Origin: Bryobacteraceae bacterium
Lineage (GTDB): Bacteria; Acidobacteriota; Terriglobia; Bryobacterales; Bryobacteraceae
NCBI GenBank assembly: GCA_025055455.1
Contig: JANWXD010000005.1
Coordinates: forward strand, 62,001-126,000
DNA: 64,000 bases
Direction of reading: 5' to 3'
Shown here: one piece after another, positions 30,644 to 39,757 of the stretch
Numbering within the stretch: position 1 is the stretch's first letter
How the letters are laid out: the number at the start of each line of letters is the position of its first letter
Position numbers and translations under genes: made by a program
Notes under the pieces: model-generated
Databases searched by the model: none
What the model was told of the DNA's origin: nothing
Seen by the model: the letters and a program-made list of their open reading frames with translations, nothing else

Positions 30644-31645
30644 ATGGAGCGCGCTCGAGAGCTTCCCAAAACTCGGTCCGTCATCGCCATCACCATCGGG
30701 GATCCCGCCGGGATTGGCCCTGAAGTGGTCGTCAAGGCGCTGGCGGATGCGGGCGTCGCCCCGCTGGCTGACTGGAAAATCATCGGGGATGCCGCCGTAG
30801 TGGAGCGCGCGTGCGAGCTTACGGGCATCCGTCTCCCGCCAAACGCGGAGATCTGCGATCTTCAGGCGCTGGATCCAGACGGCTGGAGACCGGGGCAGTT
30901 GAGTGCGGCCTGCGGACGCGCGGCACTCGCGTACATCCGCGAAGCGGTGCGTCTTTGCTTGGAGGGGCGCGCCCAAGCCCTGACCACCGCCCCGGTGAAC
31001 AAGGAGGCGATCACGCTGGCTGGCGAGGCTTTCACCGGCCATACGGAATACATCGCGGCGCTGTGCGGTGCGCCGGAGTCACGGATGCTGCTGGCGGGAA
31101 GCCGGCTCCGCGTCGTCCACGTTTCCACCCATGTGGCGCTGCGCCGGGCCTGCGAGCTCGACACTGCCCGCATACTGCGGACAATCGAGCTGGGGGGCGA
31201 GGCCATGAGCCGGCTGGGGTTCGCAAGGCCGAGAATCGCCGTTTGCGGCTTGAATCCGCACGCCGGGGAACATGGCCTCTTCGGCGACGAGGACGTGCGC
31301 AGCATCCTGCCCGCCGTCGAGCAAGCCCGCGGCCGAGGCTGGGACTGTCACGGCCCGCTGCCCGGCGACACGGTGTTTCTTCGCGCTCTGCGCGAGGAGT
31401 TCGACCTGGTCGTCGCGATGTACCACGATCAGGGACACATCCCGGCGAAGCTGGTGGATTTCGAAGGCACGGTAAACGTCACGCTGGGGCTCCCCATCGT
31501 CCGCACCTCGGTCGACCATGGCACCGCCTTCGACATCGCGGGCCAGAACGTGGCCAATCCCGCCAACATGAAAGCGGCCCTGCGCCTGGCAGTGCGGATG
31601 GCAGGAGGGACGCATGAGGGACAGGGTGGCACAGCGGCTGCTTAG
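30644..31645 (+). CDS. pdxA: 4-hydroxythreonine-4-phosphate dehydrogenase family (PdxA or PdxA2)
   Basis: IAITIGDPAGIGPEVVVKAL, FTGHTEYIAALCG, MYHDQGHIPAKLVDF. Confidence 0.93.
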   Translation: MERARELPKTRSVIAITIGDPAGIGPEVVVKALADAGVAPLADWKIIGDAAVVERACELTGIRLPPNAEICDLQALDPDGWRPGQLSAACGRAALAYIREAVRLCLEGRAQALTTAPVNKEAITLAGEAFTGHTEYIAALCGAPESRMLLAGSRLRVVHVSTHVALRRACELDTARILRTIELGGEAMSRLGFARPRIAVCGLNPHAGEHGLFGDEDVRSILPAVEQARGRGWDCHGPLPGDTVFLRALREEFDLVVAMYHDQGHIPAKLVDFEGTVNVTLGLPIVRTSVDHGTAFDIAGQNVANPANMKAALRLAVRMAGGTHEGQGGTAAA

Positions 31646-31697
31646 TTGGACCCATGGCCGACGGGTACGGATAAGACGGTAGGGAATGGAGCGTCCC

Positions 31698-33359
31698 TCA
31701 AAACCCGTCGAGCGCACGCACGCCCCGGCCTTCCGTACAGACGTAGGTCCGGCCCGCCCGAAGGTTCTTGTACTCCTCGGTGCGCCCGCTCGGCCAGCGG
31801 ATCAGGACCCGGTCTACACGGTCGCGGCGCCCCAAACCGAACGTCACGGGGAGCTCGGACTGCGACAAGTAGCTCGAGCCGCTTTTGACCATTCGCCAGC
31901 TGGTCTCGCCGCCATATTCGATGCGCACGGTGGCGCCGATGGCATCCCGGTTGGATTTCGTACCCACGAGCTGAAAGCGAATCCCGTGATTGGCGTTGTG
32001 CCGGTCGTTGCGGTAGAGGTAAGCGGGGCCGTTGTTGGTGGTGATCAGCACGTCCAGGTCCCCGTCGCGATCGAAGTCGCCGAAGGCCGCCCCCCGGCCC
32101 ACCTTAGGCTGCGCGAAGCCGCCGCCGACCTCCGGCGCGACGTCCTGAAATCCTTCTTTGGCCCGATTAAGGAATAGGTGGGGCGCCTGGGCGTAAGTCA
32201 CGTCGCGCCGCAGCGCCCGGATGCCTTCGTCGATGTGTCCGTTGACGACCAGGAGGTCAAGGAAACCGTCCAGGTCCACGTCAAAAAAAAAGCATCCGAA
32301 CCCCAGGCTGCGCCGCGTGATGCGTCCCACGTTGGTCCGCGGCGCCTGATCGATGTAGATGCCCCGGCGCGTGCCCCGGTACAGCCCGAGCATCTCGTTG
32401 TCGAAGTTAGTCACCACCAAGCTGGGCAGTCCGGAGTTGTCGTAATCGCCCACGTCCACACCCATCCCCGCCCGCGCCTTGCCGTCCTCGCTGAAAGCTA
32501 CGCCGACTCGGACCGCCACGTCCTGGAACGTCCCGTCGCCGTTGTTGCGGTAGAGCTTGTTGGGCTGCGTGTCGTTGGCCACGAACAGATCCACCCAGCC
32601 GTTGTCGTCGTCGTCCAGCATGGCCACTCCGAGCGACTTGGAGCTGCTGTCGAAGATGCCGCTGCGCGCCGTGACGTCTTCGAAAGTGCCGTCGCCGCGG
32701 TTGCGGAACAGCCAGCAGGTGGCGCCGCGATAGGCTTCCGGCGTGCAGTACGACTTGTTCTTGCCGTCCATGCTGCAGAACACGTCCAGCTCGGGCGACC
32801 ACTTCACGTAGTTGCAGACGAACAGATCCAGATATCCGTCGCGGTCGTAGTCGAACCAGAGGGCGGAACTGCTGAAGCCCTCGCGGCCCGCCAGCCCGGC
32901 CTTGCGCGTCACGTCCACGAACGTGCCCTTGCCGGTGTTCTGAAACAGGCGGCTCTGGCCCACGCAAGAGATGAAAATGTCGGTGAAGCCGTCATTGTTG
33001 AAGTCACCCGCCGCCACGCCCATGCCGTACATCTCGACGTCCAGGCCCGCCTGGCGCGTCACGTCGGTGAACGTGCCATCGCGGTTGTTGCGGTACAGCC
33101 GCAGCGTGGTCCGGCGGCGTTTATGGCCGGGCCAGTCCATCCCGTTCACCAGCAAGATGTCCTGCCAGCCGTCGTTGTCATAGTCCAAAAAAGCGCAGCC
33201 GGAGCCCAGCGTCTCCGGAAGATACTTCCGCCCGAACGCTCCGCTGTTGTGGACGAAACGGATCCCGGCCTGGGCGGTGACGTCGGTGAAGGAGAAACCC
33301 AACGGCGCGGCGGCGCGCAACCAGGCGGCGCCGCCGAAGAGGAACTCTCGGCGCGTCAC
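31698..33359 (-). CDS. CRTAC1 family FG-GAP/VCBS repeat protein with ASPIC/UnbV C-terminus
   Basis: MTRREFLFGGAAWL Tat-like leader; repeated DYDNDGWQDI / DFNNDGFTDIF / DYDRDGYLDLFVCN; C-terminal RVLIRWPSGRTEEYKNL. Confidence 0.93.
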   Translation of the reverse strand: MTRREFLFGGAAWLRAAAPLGFSFTDVTAQAGIRFVHNSGAFGRKYLPETLGSGCAFLDYDNDGWQDILLVNGMDWPGHKRRRTTLRLYRNNRDGTFTDVTRQAGLDVEMYGMGVAAGDFNNDGFTDIFISCVGQSRLFQNTGKGTFVDVTRKAGLAGREGFSSSALWFDYDRDGYLDLFVCNYVKWSPELDVFCSMDGKNKSYCTPEAYRGATCWLFRNRGDGTFEDVTARSGIFDSSSKSLGVAMLDDDDNGWVDLFVANDTQPNKLYRNNGDGTFQDVAVRVGVAFSEDGKARAGMGVDVGDYDNSGLPSLVVTNFDNEMLGLYRGTRRGIYIDQAPRTNVGRITRRSLGFGCFFFDVDLDGFLDLLVVNGHIDEGIRALRRDVTYAQAPHLFLNRAKEGFQDVAPEVGGGFAQPKVGRGAAFGDFDRDGDLDVLITTNNGPAYLYRNDRHNANHGIRFQLVGTKSNRDAIGATVRIEYGGETSWRMVKSGSSYLSQSELPVTFGLGRRDRVDRVLIRWPSGRTEEYKNLRAGRTYVCTEGRGVRALDGF

Positions 33360-33988
33360 GGCGGACTGACGAGCCCTTTTCGGATGGCGTAGAGCACCAG
33401 CTCGGCCGTGCGGTGGATGTTGAGCGCCTCCATGAGATTGGCGCGGTGCACCGCCACGGTGTTCGGGCTCAGGTTCAGGATGGCCGCAATTTCCTTGTTG
33501 GAGTGGCCTTGCGCAATCAGCTGGAGGATCTGCTTTTCGCGAGGCGTCAAGCGGCTGAAGTTCTCGTCCGGACCCGGCGGGGACTTCAGCAGGCCGGGGC
33601 CGAGGACCTGCTTGCCGGCGGCGACGTCCCGCACAGCGCTCACCAAATCGATGTCCATGGCGTTCTTGAGCACGTAGCCCCGGGCTCCAGCGTCGAGGGC
33701 GTTGCGCACGTAGTTGTCCTCCGAGTACATGCTCAAGATCAATATGGCCGTCTCTGGCCGGTGCCGCAGGATTTCCCGCGTCGCCTGGATGCCGTCCAGC
33801 TCCGGCATGGCGAAGTCCATGACGATGACCCGCGGCGCTAGCTCCTTGGCCAAGCGCACCGCCTCCAAGCCGGTGGCGGCTTCCCCCACCACGCGGATGT
33901 CCGGCTCGTCTTCGAGGATGCGGCGGAAACCCTGCCGCACCAGACTGTGGTCGTCAGCCAGCAAAACCGTGATGACTTCAGTTTCCAT
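33356..33988 (-). CDS. NarL/LuxR-family response regulator (start revised from 34015)
   Basis: LLADDHSLVRQGFRRILE receiver; LTPREKQILQLIAQGHSNKEIAAILNLSPNTVAVHRANLMEAL HTH. Confidence 0.95.
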   Translation of the reverse strand: METEVITVLLADDHSLVRQGFRRILEDEPDIRVVGEAATGLEAVRLAKELAPRVIVMDFAMPELDGIQATREILRHRPETAILILSMYSEDNYVRNALDAGARGYVLKNAMDIDLVSAVRDVAAGKQVLGPGLLKSPPGPDENFSRLTPREKQILQLIAQGHSNKEIAAILNLSPNTVAVHRANLMEALNIHRTAELVLYAIRKGLVSPP

Positions 33989-35318
33989 TGCGCGATCCCT
34001 CCGTGAGGGGCACACGCAGGCGGACCAGCGTGCCGCCCTCGGGCGGCCGCGCGAACTCGATCGCGCCGTGGAGCAGTTCGGCGCGCTCGCGCATGGCTAC
34101 CAGTCCGATGCCGCGTCTTGTCGGGGCGCCGTCCGGCATCCCCACGCCGTGGTCTTCGACTTCGAGAGTGAGTTGCTCGGGCGAGCAATGCAGCCGCACC
34201 CAAGCTTCCGAGGCCCGGGAGTGCCGCGCCAGGTTGTTCAACGCCTCCTGCAAGACCCGGTACACGTGAATGCCGACCCGGTCGTCCACGGCCGGGCAAA
34301 CGCCCTTTTTCTCATATCGTACCCTGATTCCGGTCTGCTTCTCGAACAGGGGCAGGTACCAGTCGAGAGCCTTTTCCAAGCCCCCATCATCCAGCACGGT
34401 GGGGTGGAGCATTTGCGAAAGGCTGCGCGTCTTGTCGAGGGCCGACTGGACCACTTCGCGGACCTCATGCAACTGCTCCTTCAAGGGCGAATCCGTCGGC
34501 AGGCCGCGCATCTCGGCCCGGCGCAACAGCGCACCCACAGCGGTCAGGATCTGCCCGAACTCGTCGTGGAGCTCGCGCGAGACGGACCGCAGCACTTGCT
34601 CCTGCACGGTAATCAGCTTCCGGGATAGGTCGCTGCGTTGAGCCGACAGCGTCTCCAACCGCTCGAACACGCGCCGGTTGGAGTAGATCAAGTAAAGGCT
34701 CGTGAGCGTCACCGCCGCCAGGATGGCCGCCAGAAACAGGTAGATGTCCCGCTCCACCCGCCGGTAAATCGCTTGGATCTGCGCCGCGGCCTGCTCTTCG
34801 GCCTCGTTATTGGAGACCAGGAGGCGCGCGACCGTGGTGGTGATGGCCGCCTGCTGCGCTTGCAGCGAATTGCGGATCAGGCGTCGCGCCCCCTCCGTAT
34901 CCCCTCGGGCGGCGAGGGCAAACATCTCGTCAGCCGAGCGCCAGAACTGGGCGATCGAGTTCGCCAAGTACTGTTGCCGCTCCGGTTCCCGCGAGGCTGG
35001 CGCAAAGCGGGCCTCGAGCCGCAGCGCATCCTCCAAGTCAATGCGGATGCGTTCGAATTGCGCCTTCCAGGCCACCAGCGGATACGGCTCGGTGTTGTCG
35101 AGCATGTCGCGCATCGCCAAGGCCAGCGCGTTGAGGTCGTTCTGGATGCGCAGCAGCTGGAGGCTGTCGCGCCGGTTGCGGTCCACCGTCTGCGTTTGCA
35201 GATCACGCAAACCGGCGATCTGGCGCAAGGCGTACCAAGAGAAGACGGCGACCGCCGCCAAAGTGAAGGCCAGCCCGGCCAGCAGCCGTCCGGTGGGAGA
35301 GGCGAGGGACTTGCGCAT
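33978..35318 (-). CDS. Membrane sensor histidine kinase, NarX/HisKA_3 type
   Basis: TM segments, SVSRELHDEFGQILTAVG H-box, VLQEALNNLARHS N-box, GIGLVAMRERAELL. Confidence 0.94.
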   Translation of the reverse strand: MRKSLASPTGRLLAGLAFTLAAVAVFSWYALRQIAGLRDLQTQTVDRNRRDSLQLLRIQNDLNALALAMRDMLDNTEPYPLVAWKAQFERIRIDLEDALRLEARFAPASREPERQQYLANSIAQFWRSADEMFALAARGDTEGARRLIRNSLQAQQAAITTTVARLLVSNNEAEEQAAAQIQAIYRRVERDIYLFLAAILAAVTLTSLYLIYSNRRVFERLETLSAQRSDLSRKLITVQEQVLRSVSRELHDEFGQILTAVGALLRRAEMRGLPTDSPLKEQLHEVREVVQSALDKTRSLSQMLHPTVLDDGGLEKALDWYLPLFEKQTGIRVRYEKKGVCPAVDDRVGIHVYRVLQEALNNLARHSRASEAWVRLHCSPEQLTLEVEDHGVGMPDGAPTRRGIGLVAMRERAELLHGAIEFARPPEGGTLVRLRVPLTEGSRNGN

Positions 35319-35380
35319 GCCGCCCAGTCAAAGCATACACGAAATCTCCCCCAGCCGGCGCCCGTCTCGCCGCAGGGAGG

Positions 35381-35851
35381 CTATCGCTTGTCGTACACCT
35401 CAGTCCAGCGCATCTCGCCGGGCGGGCCTTTGCGGCGGATCTCCCGGCGCAGGCTTTTGCCGTCGGCCGAAATCGAGGTGCGGGCGTACTCTTCCCACAG
35501 TCCGTCGTCGGAGCGGAAGACACTTTCCGTGGTGCGGGAGTCCAGGCGCCGGATCCGAATCTTGCCCGAGCCGAACGAGCGCGTGATGGGGTATTCCTTG
35601 CCGTCAATGGCCCCTTCGAAACCAAACGTGCGGGTGTCTTCTCCGGCTGAGTAGACGATCGTGCCGGTGTACTTGAGGGCCGGCTCATGGTGCTCGATGA
35701 TCACCGTGATGGCGAGCGGCCGTTGGACTCTGCCCCAGCGCGACTTGCCGACATTGAGATCCCAGGTGCCGGTCAGATTGGCGACTTGCGCAAGACACGA
35801 GCCGACGGACAACGCGGTACAGCCGGTCAGCTTCCACGCGATGCCGCGCAT
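35381..35851 (-). CDS. Secreted hypothetical protein (start revised from 35893)
   Basis: MRGIAWKLTGCTALSVGSCLAQVANLTGTWDLNVGKS. Confidence 0.6.
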   Translation of the reverse strand: MRGIAWKLTGCTALSVGSCLAQVANLTGTWDLNVGKSRWGRVQRPLAITVIIEHHEPALKYTGTIVYSAGEDTRTFGFEGAIDGKEYPITRSFGSGKIRIRRLDSRTTESVFRSDDGLWEEYARTSISADGKSLRREIRRKGPPGEMRWTEVYDKR

Positions 35852-35907
35852 GGTCATTCGCCTCCGGCTGCTAGTGTAGCGCCGCGGCGCCACGACGGGG
35901 GTTTCCT

Positions 35908-37761
35908 ATGCTGGAGAAAGATCCGATGGCCTGCGGGAACAGCCCGAGCGAAGAGCTCGTTCCGGACACCGGCGTCCGGCGCCTCGAACTGACGGTGGTG
36001 CTTTTTGCGGCCGCGATCTTTATTTTCGCCACCATACCTTCGCCGCCGCATCTGATGGACGATGTGGACGCGGTGCAAGCACAGATTGCGCGCACGATGC
36101 TCGAGTCGGGCGATTGGGTCACGGCACGGCTCAATGGAGTCGCCTACTTGGAAAAACCGCCTCTGAAGTACTGGCTGATCGCGGTCTGCTTCCTGATTTT
36201 CGGCGTGCACGACTGGGCGGCGCGCCTGCCCATCGGACTCGGAGCCGTCGCGCTCGCCTGGCTCACCGTCCGCTTCGGGCGCTGGGCTTTCGGAGCCCCG
36301 GCAGGCTTCTACGCGGGCCTGGCGCTGGCCACGTGCGTGGGGCTGTTTCTCTTTACGCGCGTCCTGTTCGCCGACGTGTTGCTCACCCTCGCCGTGACGG
36401 CGACTTTGTGGGGCGCGGTGCGGGCGCTCGAGCCGGACGAACTCCGTCCCCGGCGCTGGGCCTGGCTGGCCGCCGCCGCAACCGGCGCCGGGATTCTCCT
36501 GAAGGGATTGATCGCAATCGTCGCGCCCGCAGGAGCCCTGCTGCTGTACTTGCTGGCCACCGGCCGGCTGTGGCAGCGCGAGACCTGGCAGCGCCTGCAC
36601 CCTGTATCCGGGGCGTTGCTGATGCTCGCGATCGCCGCGCCCTGGCACGTGCTGGCGACCTTGCGCAACCCGCCTTACCTGGACTTCAGCCTCGACAGCC
36701 GTCCGGGCGTGTATCGGGGCTTCTTCTGGTTCTACTTTTTCAACGAGCACCTGCTCCGGTTTCTAGGCAAGCGGCACCCGGTGGATTACAACACCGTGCC
36801 GCGGCTGCAGTTCTGGGTGTTGCATCTGGTTTGGCTGTACCCCTGGAGCGCCTTCCTTCCGGCGGTGGCTCGGTTGCGTTACGGGCCCGTAGACCGCGCC
36901 GGACGGGTGCGTCTGCTGGCGCTGTGCTGGATCGGCTTCCTTCTCGTGTTCTTCTCGTTCTCGACGACGCAGGAGTATTACACAATGCCCGGGTATCCGG
37001 CTCTGGCCCTACTGGTCGGCTCCGCCATCGCCCACGGGGGCGTTTGGGTCCGACGCGGAGTGCGGATCGCGGCGGGCATCGCGGCGGCCGCGGCTGTCGC
37101 CGCGTTTGCGATCCTGGTCGCCGTGCGGGATCTGCCCACGCCGGGAGACATTGCAGAAGCCCTGCGAAAGGCCCCGAACGTGTACGAGGTCTACACTCTC
37201 TCCCTCGGACACATGCAGGATCTCACGTTGCGGTCGTTCGCGTACCTGCGGGAGCCGCTGGCGCTTGCGGGAATGGCTCTGGGCGGCGGCGCCGTCGCCG
37301 CCTGGCTGTTACGCGGCCAAAGGGCGCTTCTGGCTCTGGCCCTCATGATGGTCGTCTTGTGCCACGCCGCCCGGCTCGCGCTGATCCGGTTCGATCCCTA
37401 TCTGGGCTCCAAACCGCTCGCGGATGCGCTCGCCCGAGCTCCAGCCGGCCGGTTGATCGTCGATGACCAGTACTACGCCTTTTCCTCCGTTTTCTTCTAC
37501 ACCAACCGGCGCGCCTTGCTGTTGAACGGTCGCGTCATGAACCTCGAGTACGGCTCCTACGCGCCGGACGCACCGGACGTATTCATCGACGACCGAGAAT
37601 TCAAGGAGCTCTGGCGGCAGCCAGAGCGCTTCTACCTGGTTGCGGCGCGCGAGGCGCTCCCGCGTCTGGAAGGACTGGTAGGCGCCGCTGCTCTGCACAC
37701 GGTGGCCGCAGCCGGCGGCAAACTGCTGCTGACCAATCAACCCTTGCCGGGCGGCGACTAG
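35908..37761 (+). CDS. Glycosyltransferase family 39-like (ArnT/PMT-type) membrane protein
   Basis: Multi-TM; MDDVDAVQAQIARTMLESGDWVTARLNGVAYLEKPPLKYWLIA. Confidence 0.88.
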   Translation: MLEKDPMACGNSPSEELVPDTGVRRLELTVVLFAAAIFIFATIPSPPHLMDDVDAVQAQIARTMLESGDWVTARLNGVAYLEKPPLKYWLIAVCFLIFGVHDWAARLPIGLGAVALAWLTVRFGRWAFGAPAGFYAGLALATCVGLFLFTRVLFADVLLTLAVTATLWGAVRALEPDELRPRRWAWLAAAATGAGILLKGLIAIVAPAGALLLYLLATGRLWQRETWQRLHPVSGALLMLAIAAPWHVLATLRNPPYLDFSLDSRPGVYRGFFWFYFFNEHLLRFLGKRHPVDYNTVPRLQFWVLHLVWLYPWSAFLPAVARLRYGPVDRAGRVRLLALCWIGFLLVFFSFSTTQEYYTMPGYPALALLVGSAIAHGGVWVRRGVRIAAGIAAAAAVAAFAILVAVRDLPTPGDIAEALRKAPNVYEVYTLSLGHMQDLTLRSFAYLREPLALAGMALGGGAVAAWLLRGQRALLALALMMVVLCHAARLALIRFDPYLGSKPLADALARAPAGRLIVDDQYYAFSSVFFYTNRRALLLNGRVMNLEYGSYAPDAPDVFIDDREFKELWRQPERFYLVAAREALPRLEGLVGAAALHTVAAAGGKLLLTNQPLPGGD

Positions 37762-38135
37762 GCTCGCGCTGATGCGACAGCCGCGGAGAAAGAGGCGGCG
37801 CTGTGGGGCTCCCGATAGCGCTGGAACCGGTAGCCGGCGCCGAAAATGGTTTGGATATAGCGATCGCCGTATGGGGCCAGCTTCTTCCGCAGCCGCCGGA
37901 TGTGAACGTCCAAGGTGCGCGTGCGGATCTCTTTGCCGTACCCCCAAACCCGGAGCAGCAGGACGTCTCGCGGAACGATCTCCCCTTCGTTTGCCACGAG
38001 CATGGCCAGCAGCTCGTATTCCTTCCGCGTCAGCACCAAAGCGACGGAGTCCAAACGCACCATGCCGCTTTTGAAATCAACCTCCAAATGTTCATCGCGA
38101 TACACAGCCGGCTTGTCCATGGCCGATTCGGGCAT
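37758..38135 (-). CDS. OmpR/PhoB-type winged-helix DNA-binding protein lacking a receiver domain
   Basis: LTRKEYELLAMLVANEGEIVPRDVLLLRVWGYGKEIRTRTLDVHIRRLRKKL...IQTIFGAGYRF; ORF too short for a receiver domain. Confidence 0.88.
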   Translation of the reverse strand: MPESAMDKPAVYRDEHLEVDFKSGMVRLDSVALVLTRKEYELLAMLVANEGEIVPRDVLLLRVWGYGKEIRTRTLDVHIRRLRKKLAPYGDRYIQTIFGAGYRFQRYREPHSAASFSAAVASARA

Positions 38136-38198
38136 ACTTCTCTTCCGAACCCCCTCAGCCGCATCCTAAAGTTAACCAACCCAGGGGTCGTTTTGAAG

Positions 38199-38218
38199 TT
38201 GTAAAACTTTTGTAAAAC
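38199..38218 (-). promoter_or_regulatory. 11-bp-spaced direct repeats, PhoB-box-like geometry
   Basis: TTGTAAAAC at 38199-38207 and 38210-38218 on the + strand. Confidence 0.5.
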
Positions 38219-38227
38219 CGGTGGGAA

Positions 38228-38617
38228 CTACTCGATGGGGAACGGCCCGGCGTTGCGGACTTCCGGCTCGCGGCCTCCGCGGGCTTGCGCCCGCACGCGA
38301 AACCACACCGCGCGCACGGCATCCGGCATGCGGAAGTGGAAGGCGGCTTCCTGGCCGTCTTCCAGCAGCGCCTCCTCCAGGGCCCCCTTGCGCGTGGTGA
38401 CCACGCGCGCCTCCGGCGAAAGGAAGTCGAACAACAACACCACCGATTCGAGGGCCTGGCCGCTGGCATTCCGCACCCGCCCATCGACGAGGATCTGGCG
38501 TTCTATACGGCGGGCGGTGATCTCCGTCAGCTCCAGCTGAAATGCGGGCGGCTTGCGTCCTTCGGCCGCTGGGAAGCACAATGAGGCGAGTGTCAGGATC
38601 CACCAAAGGGCCTTCAT
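38228..38617 (-). CDS. Secreted hypothetical protein, FxLYD-like
   Basis: MKALWWILTLASLCFPAAEG signal; VDGRVRNASGQALESVVLLFDFLS. Confidence 0.55.
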   Translation of the reverse strand: MKALWWILTLASLCFPAAEGRKPPAFQLELTEITARRIERQILVDGRVRNASGQALESVVLLFDFLSPEARVVTTRKGALEEALLEDGQEAAFHFRMPDAVRAVWFRVRAQARGGREPEVRNAGPFPIE

Positions 38618-38649
38618 CAGGCAGCTAGTGTAACAGGAGGAGCTGTGCC

Positions 38650-39744
38650 ATGATCAGCCGGAGAGAATGCTTTCGCACTGTGGCAGGGTTGCCCGCCCTG
38701 CGTGCGGCGCAGGCGCGGCCGCGCAACGTGGTCATCGCCAGCGCCAACGGGCTGCGGGCGTGTAACCGCGCCATGGAATTGCTGCGGAGCGGAGCCGACA
38801 CCCTGGACGCCGTGCTCGCCGGGGTGAACCTCAACGAGGAAGACCCGGAAGACAACACCGTGGGCTACGGCGGCTTGCCGAACGAGGACGGCATCGTGGA
38901 GCTGGATGCGAGCGTCATGCACGGCCCGACGCGCCGCTGCGGCGCGGTGGCCGCGCTGCGCAACATCAAGACGCCGTCGAAAGTGGCGCGGCTCGTGATG
39001 GAACACACCGATCACGTCATGCTGGTGGGCGAAGGCGCCCTACGGTTCGCCAAGGCCTTCGGATTCCAGGAAGAAAATCTGCTGACCGAAAAATCCCGGC
39101 TGGCCTGGCTGGTTTGGAAGCAATCCCTGCGAGACCGCTCCGGCCACAACAACTGGACCGACGGGCTGGACGCTCCGCCGGGCAAACCTTCGGCGCGCCT
39201 TCGGGAGCTGTTCCCGCATGTGGACGAGGCCACGCTGGCCTGGGCTTGGCAAGTGGCGATGGATCCCCCGACAGGCACGATCAACTGCCTGGCGCTCAAC
39301 GAGCGGGGCGAAATGTCGGGCGTGACGACGACCAGCGGCTTGGCGTGGAAGATCGCCGGACGCGTGGGCGACTCGCCGCTCCCCGGCGCCGGGCTGTGGG
39401 TGGATCAGGACGTAGGTGCGGCCGGCGCCACCGGGCGGGGGGAGGAAAACATTCGCATCGCGGGCGCTCACACAGTGGTGGAAAACATGCGACGGGGAAT
39501 GGATCCCAAGGAGGCCTGCCTCGAAGCGCTGCGGCGCGTGGCGCGCAACTTCGGAAACGACGCGGAGCGCCTGGCCAAGTTCGACCTCACTTTCTATGCG
39601 CTGCGCAAGGACGGCGTCTACGCTAGCGCCTCCCTGTGGAACGCGCGAGTCCGCGAAGGCAAGCGCGTGCCGGCCCGCTACGCCGTCAACGACGGGGAGG
39701 GCGGGCGCTTGGAGCTCTGCGCCTGGCTGCTGGAACGCAAATAA
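38650..39744 (+). CDS. N4-(beta-N-acetylglucosaminyl)-L-asparaginase family Ntn hydrolase
   Basis: NTVGYGGLPNEDGIVELDA, TGTINCLALNERGEMSGVTTTSGLAWKIAGRVGDSPLPGAGLWVD. Confidence 0.92.
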   Translation: MISRRECFRTVAGLPALRAAQARPRNVVIASANGLRACNRAMELLRSGADTLDAVLAGVNLNEEDPEDNTVGYGGLPNEDGIVELDASVMHGPTRRCGAVAALRNIKTPSKVARLVMEHTDHVMLVGEGALRFAKAFGFQEENLLTEKSRLAWLVWKQSLRDRSGHNNWTDGLDAPPGKPSARLRELFPHVDEATLAWAWQVAMDPPTGTINCLALNERGEMSGVTTTSGLAWKIAGRVGDSPLPGAGLWVDQDVGAAGATGRGEENIRIAGAHTVVENMRRGMDPKEACLEALRRVARNFGNDAERLAKFDLTFYALRKDGVYASASLWNARVREGKRVPARYAVNDGEGGRLELCAWLLERK

Positions 39745-39757
39745 CAAGGCGCGGCGC

